Below are positions 18,069 to 27,519 of a stretch of DNA of 64,000 nt, piece by piece. Origin of the DNA: Vreelandella hamiltonii (GTDB lineage: Bacteria > Pseudomonadota > Gammaproteobacteria > Pseudomonadales > Halomonadaceae). Within the stretch, counting starts at the first letter, position 1. Every line of letters starts with the position of its first letter. The notes under the pieces were generated by a model. The model saw only the letters and a program-made list of their open reading frames with translations. It was not told the DNA's origin and searched no databases. The translations under genes were made by a program, and so were the position numbers. Location: the NCBI RefSeq assembly GCF_014651775.1, contig NZ_BMXN01000019.1, forward strand, positions 1 through 64,000, given 5' to 3'.

Positions 18069-18842
18069 CTAGAAATTGGGTTTACGCTTCTCGACAAACG
18101 CACTCATGCCCTCTTTCTGCTCTTGGCCTGCAAAGCAGAAGGCGAACAGGCTGGTTTCCAGGGCCAAGGCGCTATCGAGGTCCTGATCCATGCCGTCATG
18201 CACAGCCTGCTTGGCGCCGCGTACCGACTGCGGCCCGTTACCCTTCAGCTGCTTGGTAAGCTCTTCAACATAGTTCTCAAGCTCGGCCTGGGGCATTACC
18301 CGGTTGACGAGACCGATGCGCAGCGCTTCCTGGGCATCGATCTTGCGCCCGGTCGTCACCAGGTCGATGGACATGGCGGGACCGACTCGGCGCGGCAAAC
18401 GCTGGGTGCCGCCAAAGCCTGGAATGACGCCTAGCAGGACTTCCGGCTGGCCGAAGATGGCGTTGTCGCTGGCGACGGCCCAGTCGCAGGCCAGCGCCAG
18501 TTCGCAGCCGCCGCCAAGGCAAAACCCGTTGACCAGCGCGACCACCGGCACGGGCAAGGTTTCCAGGCGTTTGATGGTGCGCAGTGCCTGGCTGGCAAAG
18601 GCGCGCGCTTCTTCCGGGGTTTTATCACGCATCTCGGTGATGTCTGCCCCGGCCACGAAAGATTTTTCTCCGGCCCCCGTAATCAATACCGCCCGCAGGC
18701 TGGGGTGAGCTTCCAACTCGACCAGGTGCGTTTCCAAAGCGCTGAGCACTTCGCTGTTCAGCGCGTTCAAGGCTTTGGGACGATTAATGGTCAGGCGTAC
18801 CACGCCATCGTTATCAACCTTCTCGATCACTGCATCGCTCAT
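18069..18842 (-). CDS. Enoyl-CoA hydratase
   Basis: A 257-residue crotonase-fold enzyme that hydrates trans-2-enoyl-CoA. Both catalytic glutamates are present, E114 (GGGCELALA) and E134 (GQPEVLLGVIPGFGGTQ), as well as the oxyanion-hole region FVAGADI. It is the last gene of the acyl-CoA operon, 109 bases after the 3-hydroxyacyl-CoA dehydrogenase, and is followed by a terminator. The substrate chain is not clear; short-chain (crotonyl-CoA-like) is likely from its partner. Confidence 0.92.
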   Translation of the reverse strand: MSDAVIEKVDNDGVVRLTINRPKALNALNSEVLSALETHLVELEAHPSLRAVLITGAGEKSFVAGADITEMRDKTPEEARAFASQALRTIKRLETLPVPVVALVNGFCLGGGCELALACDWAVASDNAIFGQPEVLLGVIPGFGGTQRLPRRVGPAMSIDLVTTGRKIDAQEALRIGLVNRVMPQAELENYVEELTKQLKGNGPQSVRGAKQAVHDGMDQDLDSALALETSLFAFCFAGQEQKEGMSAFVEKRKPNF

Positions 18843-18951
18843 GGCGGCTCCTTAATTGTTATCGCGCGTAGAAGTGGTTACCACTCAACCCTAGCGAACG
18901 CTTGGTTGGGTGGCAATCACTTCTTTTGTCGCCCCTTAAGCTCGCAGCCTG

Positions 18952-19800
18952 CTATTCGTAGATATAGAACCCACGCCCACTCTTGCGGCCCAGATAGCCT
19001 GCGGCCACCATGCGCTTGAGCAGCGGGCAGGGGCGGTACTTGGGATCGCCAAAACCTTCCTGCAGCACTTCCATGATCGCCAAGCACACATCCAGGCCAA
19101 TCAAATCCGCCAGCGCCAGCGGCCCCATGGGATGGGCGGCACCCAGCTTCATGGCGTCATCGATGGCTTCCGGCGTGGCGGTGCCTTCCTGCACGATAAA
19201 CGCGGCCTCGTTGATCATCGGCACCAGCAAACGGTTCACGGCAAAGCCTGGCGCATCGCCCACCGGCACTGCGGTTTTGCCCAGCGCCTTGGTCAGCGCT
19301 TCGATGCGCTCTACGGTGGCATCCGAGGTCTGCTCGGCGCGGATCACCTCGACCAACTTGAGTACCGGCACCGGGTTGAAGAAGTGCATGCCTACCACCC
19401 GCTCAGGGCGCTCGCAGACCGCCGCCAGCCGTGTCAGTGATAGAGACGACGTGTTCGATGCCAGAATAGCGTCGCTGCTCAAATGGCTGAGATCCCGAAA
19501 CAGCTTCTCTTTCAATGCGGGCTGCTCGGGAGCAGCTTCGATGATCACGCTGCAGTCGCTGAGCGCATCCAGCGCCGTGGTGGTCGAAAGCCGAGCCAGC
19601 GCTTCCTGCTTGCCCTCTGCCGTCATCTTCTCTTTGGCAACGAGCTTCTCGAGCCCTTTATCGATTGCATTTTTGGCGCGGGTGAGCTGCTCATCGGCAA
19701 CATCGTACAGCCGTACATTAAAGCCACTGGCGGCCACCACTTGAGCAATCCCCTGCCCCATGGTGCCTGCGCCTACCACGCCAATCCGCTGTTCGCTCAT
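18952..19800 (-). CDS. 3-hydroxybutyryl-CoA dehydrogenase
   Basis: A 282-residue NAD-dependent 3-hydroxyacyl-CoA dehydrogenase of the short-chain type (Hbd/PaaH). The Rossmann motif GAGTMGQGIAQ is at residues 10-20 and the catalytic histidine is H139 in GMHFFNPVPV. Its start overlaps the acyl-CoA ligase stop (ATGA), which suggests translational coupling. It oxidises the product of the enoyl-CoA hydratase encoded next. Confidence 0.93.
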   Translation of the reverse strand: MSEQRIGVVGAGTMGQGIAQVVAASGFNVRLYDVADEQLTRAKNAIDKGLEKLVAKEKMTAEGKQEALARLSTTTALDALSDCSVIIEAAPEQPALKEKLFRDLSHLSSDAILASNTSSLSLTRLAAVCERPERVVGMHFFNPVPVLKLVEVIRAEQTSDATVERIEALTKALGKTAVPVGDAPGFAVNRLLVPMINEAAFIVQEGTATPEAIDDAMKLGAAHPMGPLALADLIGLDVCLAIMEVLQEGFGDPKYRPCPLLKRMVAAGYLGRKSGRGFYIYE

Positions 19801-21518
19801 TGCTGTTCCCCTGACTGGTGCTGTCTGGCTTCTTCACGCAGCACGAATTTTTGAATTTTGCCCGTGGACGTTTTGGGCAGTTCGCTAAAAACCACCGTTT
19901 TCGGCACTTTAAAGCTCGCAAGATGATTACGGCAGTGGGCAATGATATCCGCCTCGGTGACTTCGCCGTAGCCTATTTTCAGTTTGACGAACGCGCAGGG
20001 CGTTTCGCCCCACTTTTCATCCGGCTTCGCGACCACGGCGGCCTCTTCCACCGCTGGATGGCTGTAAATGGCATCTTCGACTTCAATGGTGGAGATGTTT
20101 TCACCGCCCGAGATGATGATATCTTTCGAGCGGTCTTTAATCTCGATATAGCCGTCGGCGTGCCATACCGCCAAGTCGCCCGTGTGGTACCAGCCGCCCT
20201 CCAGCGCTTTTTCCGTCGCCTCGGCGTTTTTGAGATATCCCTTCATCACGTTGTTGCCGCGCATCAGGATTTCGCCGATGGTTTGGCCATCCTTGGCAAC
20301 GGGTTCCAGCGTGACTGGATCGGCGACGCAGAGCGCTTCCAGCATGTGGTAGCGCACGCCTTGGCGTGACTTGAGTTTGGCCCGCGACTCCAGCGGCAGC
20401 TCGTTCCACGCCTCGCGCCAAGCACATACCGTGACCGGGCCGTACACCTCGGTAAGCCCGTAAACGTGGGTCACTTCGATGCCCAGCTTTTCCACCCCTG
20501 CAATCACCGAGGCAGGCGGCGCGGCACCGGCGGTGGTCACCTTCACCGGATGATCGAACACCCGCTTCTGTTCGGCGGGCAGGTTCACCAGCCCATTGAG
20601 CACGATCGGCGCACCGCTAAAGTGAGTGACGCCCTCTTCAGCGATCAGGTCAGTAATGCGTTTGGGATCTACCTTGCGTAAGCAAACGCTGACGCCTGCA
20701 TTGGCGGCAATGGTCCAGGGGAAGCACCAGCCGTTGCAGTGGAACATCGGTAGCGTCCACAGGTAGACAGGATGGTGCGGCATGGCCCACTCGAGAATGT
20801 TGCTCACCGCGTTCAGGTAGGCACCGCGATGGTGATATACCACCCCTTTGGGTTTGCCCGTGGTCCCAGACGTGTAATTCAATGAAATCGCCTGCCACTC
20901 GTCGCTGGGCAGTTGATAAGCGTACTCCGGGTCGCCCTCGGCCAGCAGCGCCTCGTACTCCAACTCGCCAATGCCTTGAGTCTCACCCAAAAACTCCGGG
21001 TCGGCCACGTCGATGATCAGCGGCTTGCTCTCCAACGTGGCCACCGCCGCTTGAATCACCTCGGCAAACTCAGGATCCACCAGAATCGCCCTGGCTTCGC
21101 CATGGGCCAGCATATAGCGGATGGCATCGGCATCGAGGCGGATATTCAGGGTATTCAGCACGCAGCCCGCCAGCGGCACACCGAAGTGGGCCTCGAACAT
21201 TGCGGGCACATTGGGCAGCATGGCGGCCACCGTTTGCCCTGGCTGAAGGCCACGCTTTTCCAGCGCCGAGGCTAACTGGCGGCAGCGTGCCCAGGTCTCT
21301 GCCCAGGTGCGGCGCGTCTGGCCATGCACCACGGCCGGGTAATCGGGATACACCGCCGCCGAACGCTCGATGAACGTTAGAGGGGAAAGCGCCACGTGAT
21401 TGGCGGCTGTCGGTGGTAGATCTTGTTCAAAGATGGAGGTCATGATCGGTTTTGCACTCTTGGTTTTATTATTGAAGGTTTTATTACTGAGGGTTTTATT
21501 GGGCGCGACGCTCGCCAT
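19797..21518 (-). CDS. Acyl-CoA ligase, DmdB-like
   Basis: An AMP-forming acyl-CoA synthetase, up to 573 residues. The P-loop-like motif YTSGTTGKPKG and the adenylation motifs YGLTEVYGP and YHTGDLAVWHADGYIEIKDR are intact, as is the C-terminal catalytic lysine in PKTSTGKIQK. Overall it resembles the medium-chain/DmdB group that activates methylmercaptopropionate and other short acids. Two starts are possible: 21518, and 21443, which removes a low-complexity NKT-rich tail of 25 residues and gives a more typical N-terminus. The gene lies between the dehydrogenases of the operon. Confidence 0.88.
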   Translation of the reverse strand: MASVAPNKTLSNKTFNNKTKSAKPIMTSIFEQDLPPTAANHVALSPLTFIERSAAVYPDYPAVVHGQTRRTWAETWARCRQLASALEKRGLQPGQTVAAMLPNVPAMFEAHFGVPLAGCVLNTLNIRLDADAIRYMLAHGEARAILVDPEFAEVIQAAVATLESKPLIIDVADPEFLGETQGIGELEYEALLAEGDPEYAYQLPSDEWQAISLNYTSGTTGKPKGVVYHHRGAYLNAVSNILEWAMPHHPVYLWTLPMFHCNGWCFPWTIAANAGVSVCLRKVDPKRITDLIAEEGVTHFSGAPIVLNGLVNLPAEQKRVFDHPVKVTTAGAAPPASVIAGVEKLGIEVTHVYGLTEVYGPVTVCAWREAWNELPLESRAKLKSRQGVRYHMLEALCVADPVTLEPVAKDGQTIGEILMRGNNVMKGYLKNAEATEKALEGGWYHTGDLAVWHADGYIEIKDRSKDIIISGGENISTIEVEDAIYSHPAVEEAAVVAKPDEKWGETPCAFVKLKIGYGEVTEADIIAHCRNHLASFKVPKTVVFSELPKTSTGKIQKFVLREEARQHQSGEQQ

Positions 21519-21566
21519 GGGCGATACCTGATGAACACCGCCGCCTGAAAGGCGGCGGCAGTGGGA

Positions 21567-23363
21567 TCAGTAGGCGACGCGGCTGTCAAACTGGCTAAAA
21601 CACTGCATGCCGGCCTCGATCACCGCGCGCTGGGCACGCCCGACCGGCAGCCACTGGTGGATGACGAACTCGGCGCTGCACAGCTTGGTGCGGTAAAACG
21701 GGTCGTCGCTGCCTTGGGTAATGGCTTGCTGGGCATGCAGCGCCGCCTGGCCCATCTGCCAGGCGCACAGCACATGGCCCGCCAGGTTCAAGAGCGGCGT
21801 GGCGTAGGCTTGCACGGCATCCGGCCCCTGTTCAGGGTGGCTACCCTGCTCCAGCACGATCTCCATGGCGGCCTGCAGGTCGTCAGCGGCATCGCTCAGC
21901 AGCGGCCCCATGGCATTCAGCCGCGTACTCTTGCCCAGGTCGTCAGCGGTGTTGCGTACCTCGGCCAACAGGGCCAGCAAGGCGGCACCACCATCGCGCT
22001 GCAGTTTGCGGCCTGCCAGGTCCAGCGCCTGGATGCCGTTGGTGCCTTCATAGATGGGCGCGATGCGGGCATCTCGGAGCAGCTGGGCAGCGCCAGTCTC
22101 TTCCACATAGCCCATGCCGCCGTGCACCTGAACCCCCATGGAAGCAATGTCCACGGCCTGGTCGGTAGAGAAACTCTTGACGATAGGAATCAGTACATCT
22201 ACACAGGCCTGGGCCGACTGGCGCTCGGCGTCATCGGCCGCATGACGGGCAACATCCAGCTGGCCAGCGCAGTAGAGGGCCAGCGCACGCAGCGCATCGG
22301 TACGGGCACGCATGGACAGCAGCATACGGCGCACATCGAAGTGGTCGCTGATGGTGCAGTCGCTGCCGCCGCGCTGCTTGGGTGAACGCCCCTGGGTGCG
22401 GTCATTGGCGTAGGCAAACGCGTGCTGGCAGGCGCGCTCGGCCACACCAATGCCCTGAATACCGACCTTATGACGCGCCTCGTTCATCATGGTAAACATG
22501 TGGTTGAGCCCGCGCCCCTCCTCCCCCACCAGATAGCCTACGGCACCGCCGTTTTCACCAAAGCTGAGAGTACAGGTGGGCGACCCGTGAATGCCGAGCT
22601 TGTGCTCGATGGAGGCGCAGGTGACATCGTTACGCTCGCCCAGCGAGCCGTCGTCATTGACCAGGAACTTAGGCACTAAAAAGAGTGAGATACCCTTATT
22701 GCCTTCCGGGGCATCGGGCTTACGGGCAAGAACGAGGTGAATGATGTTTTCGGCAGCGTCGTGCTCGCCCCAGGTGATGTAGATCTTTTGACCGCTGATG
22801 CGGTAGTGATCGCCTTCTGGAACGGCTTTGGTACGCACCTTGGAAAGGTCCGACCCCGCCTGGGGTTCGGTGAGGTTCATGGTGCCGGTCCAGGAGCCCT
22901 CGACCAGTTTGGGCAGGTAGGTCGCTTTCAAGGCATCGCTGCCGTGATGGGCCAGCGCCTCGATGGCACCGGCGGTGAGCATCGGGCACAGCCCTAACGC
23001 CATGTTCGCGCCGTGGAGCATCTCCTGCACCGCGCTGGCCACTACTTCGGGCAGGTTCTGACCGCCCAGTGCTTCAGACACGCCAATGCCGTTCCAACCA
23101 CCCTCCACATACGCCAGGTAAGCCGCCGCGAAGCCTTCGGGGGTGGTGACGCTGCCATCGGTGTGACGCTGGGCTCCCTGACGGTCTCCCGTACTATTGA
23201 GCGGCCCCCAGACGTCACCTGCCAGCTTCGCAGCTTCTTCCAGTACGGCTTCAACGAGATCCGGTGTGGCTTCTTCAAACCCAGGCAGCGCCAGGGAGCG
23301 GTGCGCCAGCATCTCTTCCAGCACAAAGCGCAGATCGCGGACCGGCGCGGCGTAGTAATTCAT
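21567..23363 (-). CDS. Acyl-CoA dehydrogenase, DmdC-like
   Basis: A 598-residue FAD-dependent acyl-CoA dehydrogenase of the long form. After an unusual N-terminal segment (MNYYAAPVRDLRFVLEEML) come the acyl-CoA dehydrogenase N, middle (MNLTEPQAGSDLS) and C domains, with the catalytic glutamate in the APIYEGTNGIQALD region, then a C-terminal helical extension. This architecture is shared with DmdC, 3-methylmercaptopropionyl-CoA dehydrogenase, and with several uncharacterised paralogues. First gene of the operon. Whether the substrate is a sulfur compound cannot be told from sequence. Confidence 0.9.
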   Translation of the reverse strand: MNYYAAPVRDLRFVLEEMLAHRSLALPGFEEATPDLVEAVLEEAAKLAGDVWGPLNSTGDRQGAQRHTDGSVTTPEGFAAAYLAYVEGGWNGIGVSEALGGQNLPEVVASAVQEMLHGANMALGLCPMLTAGAIEALAHHGSDALKATYLPKLVEGSWTGTMNLTEPQAGSDLSKVRTKAVPEGDHYRISGQKIYITWGEHDAAENIIHLVLARKPDAPEGNKGISLFLVPKFLVNDDGSLGERNDVTCASIEHKLGIHGSPTCTLSFGENGGAVGYLVGEEGRGLNHMFTMMNEARHKVGIQGIGVAERACQHAFAYANDRTQGRSPKQRGGSDCTISDHFDVRRMLLSMRARTDALRALALYCAGQLDVARHAADDAERQSAQACVDVLIPIVKSFSTDQAVDIASMGVQVHGGMGYVEETGAAQLLRDARIAPIYEGTNGIQALDLAGRKLQRDGGAALLALLAEVRNTADDLGKSTRLNAMGPLLSDAADDLQAAMEIVLEQGSHPEQGPDAVQAYATPLLNLAGHVLCAWQMGQAALHAQQAITQGSDDPFYRTKLCSAEFVIHQWLPVGRAQRAVIEAGMQCFSQFDSRVAY

Positions 23364-23477
23364 GGCAAAACCTCGGGCAAATACGGCGACATAGTAAAAA
23401 CACTATCGTCGATAGTAGTTTCACTACTTCCAGCGCACCATTAGCCCAAGGTCTCACCTGATAGCCGCTTCAGCGGC

Positions 23478-24848
23478 TTATTTGCGCACCTCGGTTTCTA
23501 TGTCGTCGTAATAAGTGATGTGGCTTTCGTCTTCCTGGGGCGGCCCCACTACCGGCTCGGCGACCTCTACTTCCGGTACCACATCGGAAAGGTCTTCCAG
23601 ATGCTCATGCTCAAGCGCCCCCTGCACCAGCTCTTCGGTCACCACCAGTTCAGCACCGGCAGCGGTCATGGGCGTCGTGGCGGTAAACGGCGCCACGGGG
23701 ACCGGGGCCGGGCGCACGCTGCGGCGCCACGTGAAGAACAGCACGAAGAACAGGCTGAGCGAGCCAAAGGCCCAGAACAGTCCGGCATCGCCCATGGCGG
23801 TCATCACCGGCGAAATCATCAGCGGGCTGATGGTGGCCCCGATGGAGTTGATCAGCAATAGGCCCTGGCTCATGCGCACCAGCGCCCCTGCGGGTGCACG
23901 GTCGGCGGCGTGGCTCACGGCCACCGGGTAAAGCGCAAATACGCCCCCACCCAGCAGGAACAGCAGCGCGACCAACAAAGGAGTAGAGAGCGGTAGCCAG
24001 AGCATGGCTGCCGAGATCACCACGCAGAACGCGCTGATGCCGATCAGCACCATCTGGCGGTCGTGGCGGTCCGACCAGCGGCCAATGGGGTATTGCAGCA
24101 GCATGGCGCCAAGAATCACCACCGCCATCAGTTGCCCCACCTGATTGACACTCATGCCGATACGCTGGAGATAGAGCGGCAGCAGCGTATAAGCCGCCGC
24201 CACCACCATGCCCGACCCCAGGCTGCCCATCACACCGGTCGGGGTCATGGTGATCAGCCGGTGCGGGGGTAGCGGCTCGGCGTGTTCGATGAGCGGCGAT
24301 ACGCGGGGAATCATGGCCATCGGCAGTACCGACAGCGACGCCAGCAGGCCGATCACCATGAAGGGCGCGGTGTCACCCATGGCGCTGGTCACGCCCAGCA
24401 TCAGCTGGCCCAGTACGCCCGCGGCATAGAGCGCGATCATGTACAGTGCCAGCAGGCGGCCACGCACTTTCTGGTCGCCCGCGGTCAACAGCCAGCTCTC
24501 GATGACCAGATAGACGCCTACCGTGGCCCAACCGCCCACCAGACGCAGGGCAAACCACGCCCAAGGGTCGAAGAACAACCCTTGCAACAGCACGGTGACG
24601 GCCACCAGCGATGCAAAACTGCCGTAAGCACGAATATGGCCAATGCGCAGCAACAGGCGATCATTGAACATGGCCCCCAGGGCCAGGCCAATGAAATAGG
24701 CAGACGACACGATACCGATCACCGTGGCCGACTCGCCCGCAGCGTCCAGTCGAATGGTGATCAAGGTGGCGAGAAAACCGTTGCCAATGCCCAGAATGAA
24801 CAGCCCAAGTAGGGGCGCCAGCGCCATGGCCAGCAGTTGCCGCGACAT
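23478..24848 (-). CDS. MFS transporter, YcaD-like
   Basis: A 456-residue major facilitator with twelve predicted helices in residues 1-390 and an acidic cytoplasmic tail of about 65 residues (rich in E, D and P) that is longer than in E. coli YcaD. The opening helix MALAPLLGLFILGIGNGFL and the loop NDRLLLRIGHIRAY are typical of the YcaD group. The ATG at 24848 follows GTGAGG; the longer frame from 24929 lacks a site. Substrate unknown. Confidence 0.85.
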   Translation of the reverse strand: MSRQLLAMALAPLLGLFILGIGNGFLATLITIRLDAAGESATVIGIVSSAYFIGLALGAMFNDRLLLRIGHIRAYGSFASLVAVTVLLQGLFFDPWAWFALRLVGGWATVGVYLVIESWLLTAGDQKVRGRLLALYMIALYAAGVLGQLMLGVTSAMGDTAPFMVIGLLASLSVLPMAMIPRVSPLIEHAEPLPPHRLITMTPTGVMGSLGSGMVVAAAYTLLPLYLQRIGMSVNQVGQLMAVVILGAMLLQYPIGRWSDRHDRQMVLIGISAFCVVISAAMLWLPLSTPLLVALLFLLGGGVFALYPVAVSHAADRAPAGALVRMSQGLLLINSIGATISPLMISPVMTAMGDAGLFWAFGSLSLFFVLFFTWRRSVRPAPVPVAPFTATTPMTAAGAELVVTEELVQGALEHEHLEDLSDVVPEVEVAEPVVGPPQEDESHITYYDDIETEVRK

Positions 24849-25269
24849 GCGTACCTCACATTGCATTGAGTATGAATCGATGGCCGTTTGTACGCCTATC
24901 GCACCGGCAGGCAGAAAACGGGCGCGCAATTATTGCTGCCAGTGGCATAAAGTCAATGCTTTTTCAGCCCCATGCCCAGCAGTCTGGTGTTTTTGATAAC
25001 CGAATGCTTCCTTGGCAGGAAATTCATCTACTCCAAGCCATTGAATGACGTTTGGTGCCCTTCCCAAAATAGCTGCCCGGCGCCCATCGCGCGACCCATG
25101 TGTCCCTTAAACCCCACATAGCCATGCAACCGTGGCAAACTGATGACATTGTCGATGACCCAGTCATGGCCTTGCGACTGCGCGATGGTCGTTCGACTGC
25201 CGCTGACATGGCGGGCAGCGTCGCATCATCGTATTCTCTGGTTTTACGTTCGTATTTAAGGAAAGAGGC
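24849..25269. other. Intergenic region between divergent genes
   Basis: About 420 bases between the MFS gene (left) and the VOC gene (right). It should hold both promoters. A 61-codon frame on the minus strand at 25024-25209 and a 66-codon frame on the plus strand have no recognisable similarity. AT-rich spots near 24965-25000 and 25230-25262 could be promoter regions. I see no structured RNA. Confidence 0.5.
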
Positions 25270-25659
25270 ATGCTTTCAGGTCTGGACCATCTTGTTGTAA
25301 CCGTGACCGATATGGGTCGCGCTGTGGATTTTTATTCTCGTGTGCTGGGTCTGGATGTGCGTTATCGGGATGCCCAACGGGTCGACCTGTTGCTGGGTGA
25401 TACGGCCCTGCGCCTGCATCAAACCGACACTGACATTGCCCCGGTGTCGGCCACCCCAACGCCTGGCAGCCTGGACTTGTGCCTGCGCTGCCAGCTGCCG
25501 CTGGATGAGTTCAAGCAGCACCTGGACGCGCTCGAAGTCGATGTGGAGCTGGGTCCGGTGGCCCGCCAGGGAGCCAACGGCCCCATCGAATCCCTCTATC
25601 TGCGAGACCCCGACGGCAACCTGCTCGAAATCTGTCGACCAGCAGCACGCCAGCCCTGA
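25270..25659 (+). CDS. VOC family protein (glyoxalase/bleomycin-resistance fold)
   Basis: A 129-residue protein with two beta-alpha-beta-beta-beta modules of the vicinal oxygen chelate fold. It opens with LDHLVVTVTDMGRAVDFYSRVLG, with the metal-ligand histidine of the family at H8, and ends SLYLRDPDGNLLEICRP, with the conserved glutamate. The exact reaction is unknown; this subgroup is often annotated as a virulence-type VOC protein. AAAGAGG precedes the ATG. Confidence 0.88.
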   Translation: MLSGLDHLVVTVTDMGRAVDFYSRVLGLDVRYRDAQRVDLLLGDTALRLHQTDTDIAPVSATPTPGSLDLCLRCQLPLDEFKQHLDALEVDVELGPVARQGANGPIESLYLRDPDGNLLEICRPAARQP

Positions 25660-25776
25660 GCCAGACCGCCATGCTGGGCGGGTCGACGGGTGATAAGTCG
25701 CCCTGCCCACGCTATCATGGCGGGCTAACAGGGTATCCGCTGGATGCTATCGTCGAATCGAAAAGAAGGAACGCCC

Positions 25777-26172
25777 ATGCGTGACGACACCCCCATCGAA
25801 GGTGAAGTGGTCAACCGCACCGACACGCCTGAAACGCCCTCACCGGCCCCCGACACCACCATGGCCATGGTGATCTATGCCCTTTATCTGGCCAGCTTCG
25901 TGGTGGGCTTCACCTCGGTCATCGGAGTGATCATTGCCTACGTGTATCGTGGCAAGGGCCCTGTCTGGCTGGACGAACACTACCGTTATCAAATTCGTAC
26001 GTTCTGGATCGGGCTACTGTACGGCAGCATCGCCACGCTGCTGACGCTCATCCTCATCGGCTTCCCGCTGCTGCTGGCCTTTGCCGTGTGGTTTATCGTG
26101 CGCTGCGTCAAAGGCTTCAAAGGGCTGCAAGAGAAGCGCGCGCCCTCCAACGTCGACAGTTGGCTGCTGTGA
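25777..26172 (+). CDS. DUF4870-like membrane protein (copy 1)
   Basis: A 131-residue inner-membrane protein. After a hydrophilic tail (about 1-30) come three hydrophobic stretches. The core IYALYLASF..IGVIIAYVYRGKGPVWLDEHYRYQIRTFWIGLLYG is shared with the protein at 27120-27482, so the two are paralogues. The ATG at 25777 follows AAGGAAC. The next gene, a lipid A type acyltransferase, begins three bases after its stop. Function unknown; the arrangement suggests an envelope role. Confidence 0.75.
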   Translation: MRDDTPIEGEVVNRTDTPETPSPAPDTTMAMVIYALYLASFVVGFTSVIGVIIAYVYRGKGPVWLDEHYRYQIRTFWIGLLYGSIATLLTLILIGFPLLLAFAVWFIVRCVKGFKGLQEKRAPSNVDSWLL

Positions 26173-26175
26173 TCC

Positions 26176-27108
26176 ATGAGTGAACCGTTACACACCCGCC
26201 GGGCGCAGTATCAGGCCCGTGCCATCGCCGGGCTTTGGCGCATGCTCTCCCGCTGGCCCGTCACTCGGCTATGGCGCATTGCAGCCTTCATGGGGCCTCA
26301 GATCTATCGCTTCAGCAAGCGTGAGCGACGCGTGACCGAGCTGAACCTGGCGCGGGTTTTTCCAGACCAGTCCGCTCAGCAGCGCAAGGCGTTTGCGATT
26401 CAGAGCCTGCAGCACTCCACGGCCACCATGCTGGAGCTGGGCCACGCCTGGATGGCGCCTCCCGAGAAGGTGGAAGCCAGCATTCTGGCCGTGCACGGGC
26501 GCGACAAGCTGGACAGCGCACGGGCCGAAGGGCGCGGCGTCATCGTACTGGCGCCCCACTTTGGCAACTGGGAAGTGCTCAACTTCTGGCTCTCCAGCCA
26601 CTTCCCGTTCACGGCCATGTACGAACCGCCCAAGATCGCTGACCTGGAAGCCATTACGCGCCACGGCCGAGAGCGCATGGGCGCACAGCTGGTGCCGACC
26701 AACCCACGTGGCGTCGCCGCCCTGCTGAAAGCCTTGAAGCGCAGCGAAGCCATCGGCATCCTGCCCGACCAGGAACCCGCCTGGGGCAGTGGCGTATTTG
26801 CGCCGTTCTACGGGCACGAGGCCTACACGGCCACCTTGCTACCCAAGCTGGTCGCTCGGACCCAGGCTCGCGTGGTCACGGGAGTGGCACGACGTATTCC
26901 CGGCAAGGGGTTCGAGATTCACTTTCTGGATGCCGACGAACGGGTCTACAGCGAGGACGACACGCTGTCCGCCACCGGCGTCAACGCCAGCGTGGAAGCT
27001 TCGATTGCCCTGGACCCACCCCAGTACCAATGGGAATACAAGCGCTACCGCAAGGTCGTGGAGGAGCAGCAAGGGCTCGCCAACGCCAACGATTTCCGCC
27101 TTTATTGA
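26176..27108 (+). CDS. Lipid A biosynthesis acyltransferase (LpxL/HtrB family)
   Basis: A 310-residue membrane-associated acyltransferase that transfers secondary acyl chains to lipid A or to a related acceptor. The catalytic dyad is in APHFGNWEVLNFW (H to E four apart), and the second block GILPDQEPAWGSGVFAPFYGHEAYT is also characteristic. It lies between two paralogous small membrane proteins in a tight operon (gaps of 3 and 11 bases). The acyl donor chain length is not clear. Confidence 0.9.
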   Translation: MSEPLHTRRAQYQARAIAGLWRMLSRWPVTRLWRIAAFMGPQIYRFSKRERRVTELNLARVFPDQSAQQRKAFAIQSLQHSTATMLELGHAWMAPPEKVEASILAVHGRDKLDSARAEGRGVIVLAPHFGNWEVLNFWLSSHFPFTAMYEPPKIADLEAITRHGRERMGAQLVPTNPRGVAALLKALKRSEAIGILPDQEPAWGSGVFAPFYGHEAYTATLLPKLVARTQARVVTGVARRIPGKGFEIHFLDADERVYSEDDTLSATGVNASVEASIALDPPQYQWEYKRYRKVVEEQQGLANANDFRLY

Positions 27109-27119
27109 ACGAGAGTGGC

Positions 27120-27482
27120 ATGACCGAATCTTCTCCCCACCCGCCTAACCCGCCACAGGATACGCGCCCGCCGCAGATCGTCTATGCGCTGTATCTGGCC
27201 GGGCTGTTCACCGCCAACATCACCCTGCTGATAGGTGTGATCGTGGCGTATGTGTACCGTCGCGAGGCAGCGCCCTGGCTGCAGGCCCACTACCGCTACC
27301 TGATCCGTACGTTCTGGATCGGCAGCCTCTATTTCCTGGTCACGTTCACCTTGACCCTGCTGTTTCTCGGCGCGCTGCTGTGGCCGCTGCTGGCCCTTTG
27401 GCTGGGCGTGCGCTGCACGCTTGGCTGGCTGGCGGTACGCAAGGGCCAGCCCCCGGCAAGGCCTGGCAGCTGGCTGTGGTGA
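27120..27482 (+). CDS. DUF4870-like membrane protein (copy 2)
   Basis: A 120-residue membrane protein and paralogue of the one at 25777-26172; the block IYALYLAGLF..VIVAYVYRREAAPWLQAHYRYLIRTFWIGSLY aligns without gaps. A proline-rich N-terminal tail of about 20 residues precedes three hydrophobic stretches. The ATG at 27120 lies 11 bases after the acyltransferase stop; the longer frame from 27030 is embedded in the acyltransferase gene. Confidence 0.75.
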   Translation: MTESSPHPPNPPQDTRPPQIVYALYLAGLFTANITLLIGVIVAYVYRREAAPWLQAHYRYLIRTFWIGSLYFLVTFTLTLLFLGALLWPLLALWLGVRCTLGWLAVRKGQPPARPGSWLW

Positions 27483-27519
27483 AGAAGCACCTGGCTGTGT
27501 TGAAGAAGTAGCGGCGGGT

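Noticed and set aside
25024-25209. 61-codon frame in the MFS/VOC gap
   Set aside because: No similarity or codon pattern that supports a gene.
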